From Sinomicrobium kalidii (GTDB lineage Bacteria; Bacteroidota; Bacteroidia; Flavobacteriales; Flavobacteriaceae), in the NCBI RefSeq assembly GCF_021183825.1, contig NZ_CP089211.1:3826501-3890500 (forward strand): a stretch of DNA of 64,000 bases, in the 5' to 3' direction. The notes under the pieces are model-generated. The model ran no database searches. It was not told the DNA's origin and saw only the letters and a list, made by a program, of their open reading frames with translations. Within the stretch, counting starts at the first letter, position 1. The number at the start of each line of letters is the position of its first letter. Shown piece after piece: positions 18,034 through 26,098 of this stretch. The position numbers and the translations under genes were made by a program.

Positions 18034-18594
18034 TTAATTCGACTTGCCGAATGCCGCTGATTCCGGTATGGCCCCTATTTGTTGCAATACTCCCAGGCGG
18101 TCGGGGTAAACATGGTTTTTGACGACTTTTCCGTTTTTTAGCTCGTAAACGGCTGTGGCCCGGTTGACCACCCTTTTTCCGCTTGCCGGAACTCCGAAAA
18201 AGGTATTTTTGTGTGTCCCTTCCGATTTCCACCGGGCAGTGACCATATTGCCTTCCGCTATCAGCCCCTCCAGGGAAAACCGTATGTCCGGAAAACCTTT
18301 CAGCACTTCCCTGACGGTTACCGCATATCCTTCCGGGCCGTGTACTATCCTGCCCTTGTAATCTGTAACATAGTCTTCGGAGATGATCTGGTCCAGCAGG
18401 GCTAAATTTCCCGTGTTAAGGCATTCCGTATACAGTTTACGGATGACTTCCTTGTTCTTTTCGGTTTGCGCAGTGTTCATTTTGTTTTGATTTTCAAGGG
18501 TGTTCGTTCGAAGATTTTCGCTTTGCTGTGCTGTGAGAACTACGGTATTCAGTAATACCGGAACACAGACAAGCAGTTTGCCGATGTTTTTCAT
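18034..18594 (-). CDS. SnoaL-like / ester cyclase family protein, exported
   Basis: Protein of 186 residues. The first 22 are a Sec signal peptide (VLLNTVVLTAQ), and the body from about 45 is a SnoaL-like alpha+beta barrel of the NTF2 fold, with EVIRKLYTECLNTGNLALLDQ and GVPASGKRVVNRATAVYELK. Members of this fold range from polyketide cyclases to steroid isomerase-like proteins. Many are catalytically uncharacterised, so no reaction is assigned. A second Met at residue 39 would remove the signal; the longer form is preferred because the hydrophobic start is intact. It follows the AraC gene by 66 bases and ends at a terminator, so the two may form an operon. Confidence 0.75.
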   Translation of the reverse strand: MKNIGKLLVCVPVLLNTVVLTAQQSENLRTNTLENQNKMNTAQTEKNKEVIRKLYTECLNTGNLALLDQIISEDYVTDYKGRIVHGPEGYAVTVREVLKGFPDIRFSLEGLIAEGNMVTARWKSEGTHKNTFFGVPASGKRVVNRATAVYELKNGKVVKNHVYPDRLGVLQQIGAIPESAAFGKSN

Positions 18595-18660
18595 GATGCT
18601 GATGTTTTTCAGACAAAGGTAATTGCGAAGACGGGGCGATAATTGTAAAAAATCATTGAT

Positions 18661-19431
18661 CTACCAGTAACGCCCGGAGCGGAAGAAAGCCCCCGGAGTG
18701 GTTCCGGTAAACTGCCGGAAATCCTTTATAAAATGGGACTGGTCAAAATAACCCGCCGTATGAGCAATGGCCGTGAGATTATTTTCCGGACGTCGGGTTA
18801 TCACATTACGCATTCTTACGATCGCGGAAAATTGTTTTGGTGAAGTTCCGGTGGTCCGGCGGAATCGTTTTTCAAAAGGGTCGCGGCTTATGGGCAGGTT
18901 TTTAAGCAATTCCCCGACAGAAAGTGTTCCCTGGCCGTATTCGATCTCTTTTATGGCCCTTGCGATGAGAAGATCGGGTTGGGCAGGACGGAGCAGAGCA
19001 CATAAAAAACGTTCTACGATAGCTACTCTTTGCGGGTGGTCCGTAGCTGCTCCGAGCAGGTCTTCTATGGCATTCAGTTCCGGCCGGGGAATAAAATGGT
19101 CGAGGGAAATGGTTTGTGCAAACAATTCATGGACGGGAAACGGCAGGAAAGCCGCGGCGCCGTTTTCGTGAAATTTAACCAGAAAGGTAGCTGCTTGGGT
19201 CGTATAGCGTACTTGTCGCGGTGTTCTGCGAAGACCGCTGATCACGGAGAAGGGAAGGCTGTCCGTAGCGTTCTCCCGGGTGTGGTAAACCTTTCCCCTG
19301 ATCCGGAACGCCATTACGACCGAGGTATCCGGAAGCAATGTGTTTTTCATGCCGTCTTCACTCTCTATGATGAGATAAGCCCTGACGAACGGACGCAGGA
19401 GTTTTCCGGGATGGTAAGTTTGCAGTTGCAT
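18661..19431 (-). CDS. AraC-family transcriptional regulator
   Basis: Regulator of 256 residues. The N-terminal part (about 1-150) begins YHPGKLLRPFVRAYLIIE and resembles the DUF6597-type sensing domain of flavobacterial AraC proteins. The C-terminal part (about 160-250) carries two helix-turn-helix motifs, with GTSPKQFSAIVRMRNVI and YFDQSHFIKDFRQFTGTTPG. It precedes the SnoaL-like gene on the same strand and probably controls it. A perfect 12-bp palindrome, CCTTTATAAAGG, at 19454-19465 lies 23 bases upstream of its start and could be its own operator. The effector is unknown. Confidence 0.85.
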   Translation of the reverse strand: MQLQTYHPGKLLRPFVRAYLIIESEDGMKNTLLPDTSVVMAFRIRGKVYHTRENATDSLPFSVISGLRRTPRQVRYTTQAATFLVKFHENGAAAFLPFPVHELFAQTISLDHFIPRPELNAIEDLLGAATDHPQRVAIVERFLCALLRPAQPDLLIARAIKEIEYGQGTLSVGELLKNLPISRDPFEKRFRRTTGTSPKQFSAIVRMRNVITRRPENNLTAIAHTAGYFDQSHFIKDFRQFTGTTPGAFFRSGRYW

Positions 19432-19453
19432 AGCCTTGGTTATAACGGCAAAT

Positions 19454-19465
19454 CCTTTATAAAGG
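19454..19465. promoter_or_regulatory. Palindrome upstream of the AraC-type gene
   Basis: CCTTTATAAAGG is a perfect 12-bp palindrome just upstream of the AraC-type start. It is a candidate operator only; AT-rich palindromes of this size also arise by chance. Confidence 0.25.
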
Positions 19466-19581
19466 TAAGTAATTTGTCGTATTTCTGTTCAATGACCGAA
19501 AACAGAAATCCGGCCCTCAAAACAAATATTAATAAATAACACAACCTTCCTGGTTGCCGTGCCGGTTACTGACGCACTTCC

Positions 19582-20253
19582 TCATTCCTCTTCTGCCAGC
19601 CGTTCGGTCAGCCAACGGTGAAAGGACCGGAAGTTCTGTGGTGCCACGCCGTGTCCTACGGGAAATTCCTCGTAGCTGTGGTCAATACCGAGTTTTTTGA
19701 GGAAGGGAGGGGCCTGTCGTGCCCATGCCACGGGGATGACCTGGTCTGCGCTGCCATGGGAACAATAGAAATGAAGGTGAGAATGATCCTCCCGGTCATA
19801 GTGTTCCGTAAGGATATTTTCGTTGATATAACCGCTCAGGGCGATGACATTTTTAATTTTTCCGGGATAAGAAAGGGCAAGGGCATAACTCAGAATGGTA
19901 CCCTGGCTAAACCCGAGCAGGGTAATATTGCCGGCATCGAGATCATAAGCGGCTATGGCTTCGTCAATAAAGGTCGCTATTTTTTCCCGGGAGGCCACCG
20001 CCTGTTCGTCATCAGACCATTTTCCGTCCGTAGTATCGAAATGGATCGCATACCAGGCATAACCGTAAGGCGGCAGGGAATACGGGGCCTGTACGGAAAT
20101 AACACACAATTCTTCGGGGAGTTCCGAAGCAAAAGAAAAAAGATCCTCTTCATTGCTCCCGTAGCCGTGAAGCATAAACAGGGCCGGTGTTTTCTTTCCG
20201 GTTGTTTGGGATGGACGAATAATGTGGTGTAGTGAAAGTTCCTTTGTTTGCAT
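19582..20253 (-). CDS. Alpha/beta hydrolase, carboxylesterase/phospholipase type
   Basis: Serine hydrolase of 223 residues. The catalytic triad is visible: Ser116 in the nucleophile elbow GFSQG (114-118), Asp170 in HGSADQVIP, and His201 in VGHGVAPQ. The HGYGSNEED near residue 30 forms the oxyanion region. The length and motifs match bacterial YpfH/EstB-like carboxylesterases. There is no signal peptide, so it is cytoplasmic. It follows the small membrane protein gene (20318-20644) on the same strand with a 64-base gap, and the natural ester substrate is unknown. Confidence 0.85.
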   Translation of the reverse strand: MQTKELSLHHIIRPSQTTGKKTPALFMLHGYGSNEEDLFSFASELPEELCVISVQAPYSLPPYGYAWYAIHFDTTDGKWSDDEQAVASREKIATFIDEAIAAYDLDAGNITLLGFSQGTILSYALALSYPGKIKNVIALSGYINENILTEHYDREDHSHLHFYCSHGSADQVIPVAWARQAPPFLKKLGIDHSYEEFPVGHGVAPQNFRSFHRWLTERLAEEE

Positions 20254-20317
20254 GATGTATTTTTTATTCCTGTGGATGGATCAGTATCGCGTGCTGTTAA
20301 TATCTAATATCTCCGGA

Positions 20318-20644
20318 CTATGAAATAAAGCCGAACCATTGCTGGAAATAGTTGCCCAGTAAGGGGACTGCCTGTTTTTTCCCGGAGAGGGCTCCTGTAA
20401 AACCGTAAAGTAACAATATAATGAAGAAAACATAAAGCCCGATAGTAGCATAAAAGCTGTTGGCATAGCCGATGATAAATCCCAGGGCAAAAAAGGAAAG
20501 CCAGAGGCCGAAGGCCTGCCTGATGTGAAACCGGGCAAAATCATTCCCGGGTTCCGCATTCATAGATATGGCGATCAGGGTGCCTATAATGGTGATATAG
20601 CTGACCACAGCGGCAGTTTTTCCTTGTTTTATGACGTTGTTCAT
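20318..20644 (-). CDS. Small membrane protein (DUF4870-like)
   Basis: Protein of 108 residues from the ATG at 20644, preceded by GAAAAG; an earlier in-frame start would add ten polar residues. Three hydrophobic segments are visible (about 10-30, 40-60 and 63-90), with the FARFHIRQAFGLWLSFF signature between the first two that is typical of DUF4870-like proteins. It lies between the dihydroorotase homologue and the hydrolase on the same strand. No function is assigned. Confidence 0.7.
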   Translation of the reverse strand: MNNVIKQGKTAAVVSYITIIGTLIAISMNAEPGNDFARFHIRQAFGLWLSFFALGFIIGYANSFYATIGLYVFFIILLLYGFTGALSGKKQAVPLLGNYFQQWFGFIS

Positions 20645-20666
20645 ATTCTTTTCTTCTTTCTCGTTG

Positions 20667-20686
20667 AGACGCACGGCCGTGCGTCT
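20667..20686. repeat. Perfect 20-bp GC-rich palindrome abutting a stop codon
   Basis: The 20 bases AGACGCACGGCCGTGCGTCT read the same on both strands and touch the TAA of the gene ending at 20687. No U run follows, so it is not a classical terminator. It may be a REP-like element or an mRNA 3' stabiliser. Only one copy was seen in the window. Confidence 0.6.
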
Positions 20687-21943
20687 TTAGCGAGGTATTA
20701 CGGATTTTCCGTTTGAAATGATCCCGTATACCCGCCCCTTTAATTTCTGGCCTATAAAAACGCTGTTTTTGGAAGAAGACAGGATATTGGCCTCTCCGAA
20801 GGTGTATTCTTCTTCCGGGTCGAAAAGGGAAAGGTCGGCTTTTTGGCCTACCCGTATATCGTTTTCCGCGATCCCGAAGCGCGATCGCCCCTTGCAAAGG
20901 AGGGAAACTGCACTTTCGGTATCCATGATCGTGCGGAGCGCCCCGAAAGCACTTTCCAGGCCGGTGCTGCCGTACATGGCACGGTCAAATTCCACATTCT
21001 TGTGTTCTATGTCTATAGGGTCGTGGTCTGAGGTCACAAAATCTATAATGTCTTCCCGTAGACCCTGTATCAAGGCTTTTGTATCTTCTTTACTGCGTAA
21101 CGGAGGCAGCAGTTTGTAATTGGTGTTGAACTGCTGTAAGACTTCATCCGTGAAAAGCAGGTGGGGGATAGATACGCTGCAAGTTATGTCAAGGCCTTTT
21201 TCTTTGGCCTCACGGATAAGCTGTACGGATTTTGCCGTTGAAATGGTGGGGATATGCAGTTTTCCCCCTGTATATTCGAGAATAAAGAGGTCTCTGGCTA
21301 TGTGCAGTTCTTCGGCCAGGGCGGGAATTCCCTTTAAACCGAGCCTGGTGGATGTACTCCCTTCGTTCATAACTCCTTTTCCCGCAATTTTGTTTTCCTG
21401 CGGAAAGGACAGTACCAGTCCGTCGAAATTACGGGCGTATTGCAGGGCGATCTTCAGGAGGTTGGGGTTGCTTACGGGCTTTTTGTAATCGCCGAAGGCA
21501 ACGGCCCCTGCACTTTTCATGTCGAACAGTTCCGCCAGGTCTATGCTTTCGCTTTTTGCGGTCAGTGCACCCATGGGATAGAGATTGGTTGTACGGTTTT
21601 GTGCACTGGCCTTCAGGAACGCGATATCGGCATTCGTGTCTGCCACCGGAAAGGTGTTGGGGTTTACAATAACTGCTGTAAATCCGCTTGCGGCTGCGGT
21701 CTTCAGACCGTTATCTATGGTTTCCCGGTCTTCATACCCGGGTTCGCCGAAACTTACACTGCTGTCCAGCCATCCCGGGGATACGTGCAGGTTCCTGCGT
21801 TGCACGATCTCCGTTTCCTCCGGGGGAGTAATACTTTCTGCGATTTCGGAAATAGTGCCGTTTGAGATGAGAATGTCGAGCGATTTGTTGTGGTATTCGC
21901 TCTGCGGACGGATAACCTTGGCAGATTTTAAAAGAATGTTCAT
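20687..21943 (-). CDS. Dihydroorotase homologue lacking zinc ligands (PyrC-like pseudoenzyme)
   Basis: Amidohydrolase-superfamily protein of 418 residues, aligning over its length with class I dihydroorotases (PGWLD near residue 56, VNPNTFP near 94, MNEGSTSTRLGLKG near 192, TSDHDPID near 306). The metal-binding HxH after PGxxD is replaced by SVS, and the substrate Arg of REPG is Gly in GEPG. The later His residues of the VHxED and HIAHVST regions are Ser and Thr here. Only the Asp of TSDHDP remains. It is therefore probably not a hydrolase; some similar PyrC' proteins act as structural partners of aspartate transcarbamoylase. Four-base overlap with the BatA/VWA gene upstream. Confidence 0.85.
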   Translation of the reverse strand: MNILLKSAKVIRPQSEYHNKSLDILISNGTISEIAESITPPEETEIVQRRNLHVSPGWLDSSVSFGEPGYEDRETIDNGLKTAAASGFTAVIVNPNTFPVADTNADIAFLKASAQNRTTNLYPMGALTAKSESIDLAELFDMKSAGAVAFGDYKKPVSNPNLLKIALQYARNFDGLVLSFPQENKIAGKGVMNEGSTSTRLGLKGIPALAEELHIARDLFILEYTGGKLHIPTISTAKSVQLIREAKEKGLDITCSVSIPHLLFTDEVLQQFNTNYKLLPPLRSKEDTKALIQGLREDIIDFVTSDHDPIDIEHKNVEFDRAMYGSTGLESAFGALRTIMDTESAVSLLCKGRSRFGIAENDIRVGQKADLSLFDPEEEYTFGEANILSSSKNSVFIGQKLKGRVYGIISNGKSVIPR

Positions 21944-23958
21944 TTAAAATATTTTAAAAGAAGTGTTTCTATCACCAGGAATACGATGGCAAAAATAACA
22001 AACCATTTCCAAAGCTCACGGATACTGCCGGTATTTTTTATTTCCCCGAGGGCATCTCCGGCAGTGTTGTAAACGGAAGATCCGCCAGGTGAAAGGGCGG
22101 GGGAGAGCAGGTTGCTTTCCCGCCTGTCGTAATTAAAACTGATGTGCTGTAAAATGCTGTCTGTACTTTTAATACCGTATATCCCGTCCTTTACGGGGAC
22201 TTCACCCGTTGTGATCTGTATTTTATCAGGAAAGGCCCTTTGCAGGGGAATATAGGTTTCCCCGTCTTTTTCCAGGGCAACAATGGCATCCCGGGTAAAG
22301 CCCTCCCGTTTTTTAATATCGATAGTGTTACTTTGCCCAATGCGATAAAAGAGGCGGGGCGTTTGCAGTGCCGATTTTCCTATGTTGTATAGCGTGGGGA
22401 CAATAAGGGGAGAGTTCCTGAAATCGGATTGATCGGGGTCCAGGGAAGCGGTAAAAAAATACACGCGGTTTTTTTCGGCCAGGAAGGGGCTGCTGTCTTC
22501 AAAAGCAAGAACGGTATTTGCATCGGTAACGAGGTCGTAAGCTTTTGTTGCTTCGGGGTACCGGAAGTTGGTAAGCTGATTTTTCCGGCTTTCAAAAACA
22601 TCCCGGTAAAGCGGGTGGGCAAAGTGGATATCCGTGATTTTTTTCCGGTTTCCGGAGATGGTATCCGTCAGGTTACGGGCTGTACCGTGTTGTTTCCCTG
22701 AATTTGTATTTTTGTAGGAAAAAACATCATCATAAGTTTTGCTTATAGTGCCTATTTTTAAATATTTAAATAATTGATTATGAGAAACCTTGTCTATATT
22801 ACCTGAAGGTATAATTAAAATACTTTTCCCGTCGTCGTGGAAGGCTTTAAGTGCAGACAGAAGGGGACGGGGAACAGTGTTTAATCCGTTCAAGATGATC
22901 AGATCCTGGTGAGGGATCAGGCTGAAATCGAGCTGGTTGTAATCTGCGGCAATGAACCTGAATTCTTCGTCGGTAAAAATCTTTTCGAGGAAGTCGTCTT
23001 CCGTTTGGTTGATGGCAAGGACGTTGACTTTTTCTCCTGTATTGAGATTGAAATACATGGTATTATCATACCATAATCCATCGTCTTCTATCGTTATGCT
23101 CCCGTTTATATTTTTGTCCCCGGGGATGCGGAATACCGCTTCGGCCCGGTTGGAGTTATCGAAGCCTGCCGTCGTCTTTGCGATAAGGGTGTTTTTATCG
23201 TGGAGTGCCACGGGAAGCGTGAGGTTTGTACTGTCGTTCCCGGACAAAAGTACCGTGAGTTGCAGGGGAGAAGCCATACGGTCTGAAATATAAACACTGT
23301 CAACCGATATGTTCTGTATGTTTTGGGGAGACAGTTGCACCAGGTGATAACGGATAAGGGAATCGTTGTGTGGCAGCATGTCTTGCGTCCATCCCTGAAA
23401 ATCGGAGATCAGGACAAGATTTTTCCGGGTGGCCGTATCCCGGCTGAACAGATGCTGCCCTTTGAGGAGTACCGATTGCGGGTCAGGGCTGTTGGGAGCG
23501 TAGTCCAGTTGCAGTAATTCCTGCTTTATTTCGGCGATGCTCGTTTCCCGAAAAGAAATATTGTTGGTGAAAAGAGACACGGTGCCGTTGCTGTTTTCGC
23601 CGGACAAGAGGTCTCCGACGGCCTGTGTGAGCAATTCGCCCCTCGCACCCCGGGCCTGCATACTGAAGGAATTGTCCAGGTAGATCACGGTTTCCTGTGG
23701 TTTACCGGAATCTTCACTCTCCCGGGTATAGGGTTGTGCAAAAGCCAGGATAAGGCCGGTGAGCAGGAATAACCTGCTGGCCAGTACGAGCCATTTTTTT
23801 ACCTGTGAACTTTTGCGGGTCCTTAACTGTATTGCTTTGAGGAACTTTACGTTGGTGAAAGGGGTTTTCCGGAACTTCCTGAGCTGAAAAAGGTGTACCA
23901 GTACCGGAATAAGCAGTAAAAATAATGCCCAAAGTATCTCAGGATGTTTAAAATGCAT
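21940..23958 (-). CDS. BatA/VWA-domain membrane protein
   Basis: Protein of 672 residues from the ATG at 23958; a TTG 21 bases earlier adds seven residues before the conserved MHFKHPEILW start and is not preferred. It begins with the BatA (aerotolerance regulator N-terminal) region holding two membrane segments (about 5-22 and 52-70). A VWA-type part follows with the MIDAS-like YLDNSFS near residue 88. A further large extracytoplasmic part ends in a hydrophobic segment near the C-terminus (WFVIFAIVFLVIETLLLKYF). It is coupled to the dihydroorotase homologue by an ATGA overlap. Function unknown; the family is widespread in flavobacteria. Confidence 0.82.
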   Translation of the reverse strand: MHFKHPEILWALFLLLIPVLVHLFQLRKFRKTPFTNVKFLKAIQLRTRKSSQVKKWLVLASRLFLLTGLILAFAQPYTRESEDSGKPQETVIYLDNSFSMQARGARGELLTQAVGDLLSGENSNGTVSLFTNNISFRETSIAEIKQELLQLDYAPNSPDPQSVLLKGQHLFSRDTATRKNLVLISDFQGWTQDMLPHNDSLIRYHLVQLSPQNIQNISVDSVYISDRMASPLQLTVLLSGNDSTNLTLPVALHDKNTLIAKTTAGFDNSNRAEAVFRIPGDKNINGSITIEDDGLWYDNTMYFNLNTGEKVNVLAINQTEDDFLEKIFTDEEFRFIAADYNQLDFSLIPHQDLIILNGLNTVPRPLLSALKAFHDDGKSILIIPSGNIDKVSHNQLFKYLKIGTISKTYDDVFSYKNTNSGKQHGTARNLTDTISGNRKKITDIHFAHPLYRDVFESRKNQLTNFRYPEATKAYDLVTDANTVLAFEDSSPFLAEKNRVYFFTASLDPDQSDFRNSPLIVPTLYNIGKSALQTPRLFYRIGQSNTIDIKKREGFTRDAIVALEKDGETYIPLQRAFPDKIQITTGEVPVKDGIYGIKSTDSILQHISFNYDRRESNLLSPALSPGGSSVYNTAGDALGEIKNTGSIRELWKWFVIFAIVFLVIETLLLKYFK

Positions 23959-24068
23959 GGTTTGGGTTTTGTTGCCCAAACTTACATAAAAAAAATTAAC
24001 GATTTACGAATTGCGGATAGCAGATTCCCATGGTTGTCCGCAATTCGTAAAACCTTGTACCATCCCTG

Positions 24069-24416
24069 CTAATCCAGCTTTTTGGATAAATGGAACCCGA
24101 TGAATAACCCCAGTCCGGCGGTAATGAGGATACACGATGAGTAGGCGATCTCTTCTTCGAGGCCGAGTTGCGAATAGATAAGGTGCCCGATAAGGAGCCC
24201 CAACCCGATCCCCATCAATAATAGGGAAAGGTTGAGGATAAGGATTTTCCATACCGGGGCGGTCTTTTGTTTTTTACTGAAAAAGATGTCCGCTTCCGCA
24301 CCTTTTTCGATGAGGGCCATGCGCTCCTTGTTACGGGTGGAGTAAAACAGGTAAAAAATTCCGAAAAGCGTACCGAATATTACCAGGAGTATCAGTACAG
24401 GTTCCAATCTGATCAT
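24069..24416 (-). CDS. Small membrane protein (DUF6249-like)
   Basis: Protein of 115 residues with three hydrophobic stretches (about 7-26, 57-78 and 88-108) and a basic loop NKERMALIEKG after the first. It matches the DUF6249-type arrangement. It is divergent from the ECF sigma gene. The 133-base gap between them carries a TGTAACC/CGTC promoter pointing toward this gene, so it is probably controlled by that sigma factor. It could be an envelope-stress membrane protein; its function is unknown. Confidence 0.7.
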   Translation of the reverse strand: MIRLEPVLILLVIFGTLFGIFYLFYSTRNKERMALIEKGAEADIFFSKKQKTAPVWKILILNLSLLLMGIGLGLLIGHLIYSQLGLEEEIAYSSCILITAGLGLFIGFHLSKKLD

Positions 24417-24459
24417 AATGTCCGTTTTTTGATGTGTTGAACAATTTGTTTTCCCTTAT

Positions 24460-24486
24460 GACGACAGTCGGCCTTTTCCGGTTACA
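24460..24486 (-). promoter_or_regulatory. Candidate ECF-sigma promoter driving the DUF6249-like gene
   Basis: On the minus strand TGTAACC (24486-24480) is followed after 16 bases by CGTC (24463-24460). This is the AAC...CGTC layout of ECF-sigma promoters and mirrors the plus-strand copy at 24512-24540. It predicts a start near 24450, about 35 bases before the ATG at 24416. Confidence 0.5.
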
Positions 24487-24511
24487 GAAAATGAAGTTTT
24501 TTTTGAATTGT

Positions 24512-24540
24512 TGTAACCGCCGGAGGATTTTGTCGTCTTA
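24512..24540 (+). promoter_or_regulatory. Candidate autoregulatory ECF-sigma promoter
   Basis: TGTAACC (24512-24518) is followed after 15 bases by CGTCTTA (24534-24540), immediately before the sigma gene. Such an AAC/CGTC pair is the usual self-activating promoter of ECF sigma genes. The predicted start is close to the ATG at 24550, so the mRNA may be almost leaderless. Confidence 0.55.
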
Positions 24541-24549
24541 TAAAATGAT

Positions 24550-25110
24550 ATGGCCAACCGCAACGACGATTACTACATCCGGCAGGTTACCGGGGGAAAT
24601 ACCGATGCTTTTGCACCTCTTGTGGAAAGGTATAAGGAGATGGTCTTCACCCTGGCCCTGAAGATGTTGAAAAACAGGGAAGAAGCGGAGGAAGTGGCCC
24701 AGGATGTCTTTGTGACGTGTTATCGCTCCCTGTCCGGATTCCGTGGAAAGTCGAAATTTTCCACCTGGTTGTACAAGATCACGTATAACCGTTGTCTGGA
24801 CGTTTTAAAATCAAAAAAGCGGCATGTGGTTTCCGGTACTGTAGACGCGATCAGCGGAGTTGAAGAAAATGAACTGAACATTTTACAGCAAATTGCCGAG
24901 AACGACAGGAATACGGCCATCAGGAAAGCTATCCGGTTACTTCCGGAAGATGAGCAGGTACTGGTACACCTGTACTATTTTGAGGAACTGACTGTGAAAG
25001 AAATTGCAAAAACAGTACATTTGAGTGCGACCAATGTAAAGGTGAAATTATTCCGGAGCAGGAAGTTCCTCTACCGGATATTGGAAAACAACAGTATAAT
25101 CAGGGAATGA
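24550..25110 (+). CDS. ECF RNA polymerase sigma factor
   Basis: Sigma-70 family protein of 186 residues. Region 2 lies at about 20-85, with LVERYKEMVFTLALKMLKNR and EEVAQDVFVTCYRSLSGF. Region 4 lies at about 125-178, with LPEDEQVLVHLYYFEELTVK and a helix-turn-helix (IAKTVHLSATNVKVKLFRSR). It is of the RpoE-like, not FecI, type. The next gene overlaps by four bases (ATGA) and encodes a membrane protein that fits an anti-sigma factor. Candidate self-promoter at 24512-24540. Confidence 0.9.
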   Translation: MANRNDDYYIRQVTGGNTDAFAPLVERYKEMVFTLALKMLKNREEAEEVAQDVFVTCYRSLSGFRGKSKFSTWLYKITYNRCLDVLKSKKRHVVSGTVDAISGVEENELNILQQIAENDRNTAIRKAIRLLPEDEQVLVHLYYFEELTVKEIAKTVHLSATNVKVKLFRSRKFLYRILENNSIIRE

Positions 25111-25484
25111 TGTCATACAACGACCCGCATAAGGAAGAACTTATTAGAAAGGCAGTAAAGGAGTCCGGCCCGGAAAAACCGTCTCCCGATTTTGTACATC
25201 ACGTAATGCAACGGGTAGGAGGGGAACAGGAACAGCTTCCCTATAAACCCCTTATTTCCGGAAGCGGCTGGGGCATTATTGCAGCTGTGACCACAGGGAT
25301 CGTTCTGTTGTCCCTGTTCTTTACAACGGAATGGAACTGGACTGTTGATCTCTCGTTCCTTTCTTTCCTGAAAGTATCTGTCAACACTTCCCTTTGGTTC
25401 AGCATCGGGGTGATATTGCTTTTGATCCTGGTGCAGATCCCGATCCTGAAAATATACCACAACAGGAAAATGAGCGGCGTATAG
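25107..25484 (+). CDS. Probable anti-sigma membrane protein
   Basis: Protein of 125 residues: a cytoplasmic N-terminal region (about 1-50) followed by two hydrophobic segments (about 54-73 and 96-115) and a short basic tail. It overlaps the sigma gene by four bases, the usual arrangement for an anti-sigma partner. No zinc-binding HxxxCxxC motif of the RsrA/ChrR type is present; the resemblance is to small flavobacterial anti-sigma proteins, so the call rests mainly on position. Five bases separate its stop from the convergent DUF4199 gene. Confidence 0.6.
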   Translation: MMSYNDPHKEELIRKAVKESGPEKPSPDFVHHVMQRVGGEQEQLPYKPLISGSGWGIIAAVTTGIVLLSLFFTTEWNWTVDLSFLSFLKVSVNTSLWFSIGVILLLILVQIPILKIYHNRKMSGV

Positions 25485-25489
25485 TTAAT

Positions 25490-25993
25490 TTATGCTTCCG
25501 GTTCCGACCTGTTTTTTGGTTTTTTCCGGACAAAAAGAGCTACGATAGCAGCGGTGATTGCCCCGGCCACAAGAGCAAATACGGCCGATTGCAATATATA
25601 GGAACCCAGGGAAAAGTACTTTTCGGCAGCTTCTTTTGTCATTTTACCTGTGTCAACGGCATGGCTTTGCATGTTGGTGAAAAAGTCCGGGGAAATGAAG
25701 GTGTGGACGATATACTGTGTTATGGGGGTTAATACGGCCACTATGATAGAAATGATAAGACCGGATACAAACCCCTGTTTCCAGCTCATAAAACCGTTGT
25801 AATGATTTTTTCGCTTGTCCAGGAGGGCCACTACATAGGTGATTATTGCCAGAATACCGAAAAAATTGGTATATATGGCGTGTTTTTCAATGTTTTCGTC
25901 GTGCAGCCCCATGGATTTTTCCAACAACATCCATATCAGCCCTATGATACCAAACAGGATACCCCATTTGATTTCGATGCTTCTGCTTTTCAT
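25490..25993 (-). CDS. DUF4199 membrane protein
   Basis: Inner-membrane protein of 167 residues with about four hydrophobic segments (10-25, 45-62, 75-95 and 133-155). The GFMSWKQGFVSGLIISI stretch in the middle is typical of the DUF4199 family. It often occurs in flavobacteria near glycosyltransferase or sigma genes, with no established function. Convergent with the anti-sigma gene. Its upstream gap carries the secA terminator. Confidence 0.75.
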   Translation of the reverse strand: MKSRSIEIKWGILFGIIGLIWMLLEKSMGLHDENIEKHAIYTNFFGILAIITYVVALLDKRKNHYNGFMSWKQGFVSGLIISIIVAVLTPITQYIVHTFISPDFFTNMQSHAVDTGKMTKEAAEKYFSLGSYILQSAVFALVAGAITAAIVALFVRKKPKNRSEPEA

Positions 25994-26035
25994 GTTGTTT
26001 AAGGTTTAAGTGGTTGATTGTTATAAAAATACAAA

Positions 26036-26071
26036 AAAAGGCCCGGTATCGCATCGTATACCGGGCCTTTT
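26036..26071. terminator. Strong bidirectional terminator at the end of secA
   Basis: A perfect stem, AAAAGGCCCGGTAT (26036-26049) with ATACCGGGCCTTTT (26058-26071) and an 8-base loop, is flanked by A and T runs on its two sides. In the minus direction it follows the secA stop by 27 bases and is followed by seven U residues. Confidence 0.85.
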
Positions 26072-26098
26072 ATTTTGTGGGCTCTGTTTTGAGGAAGG

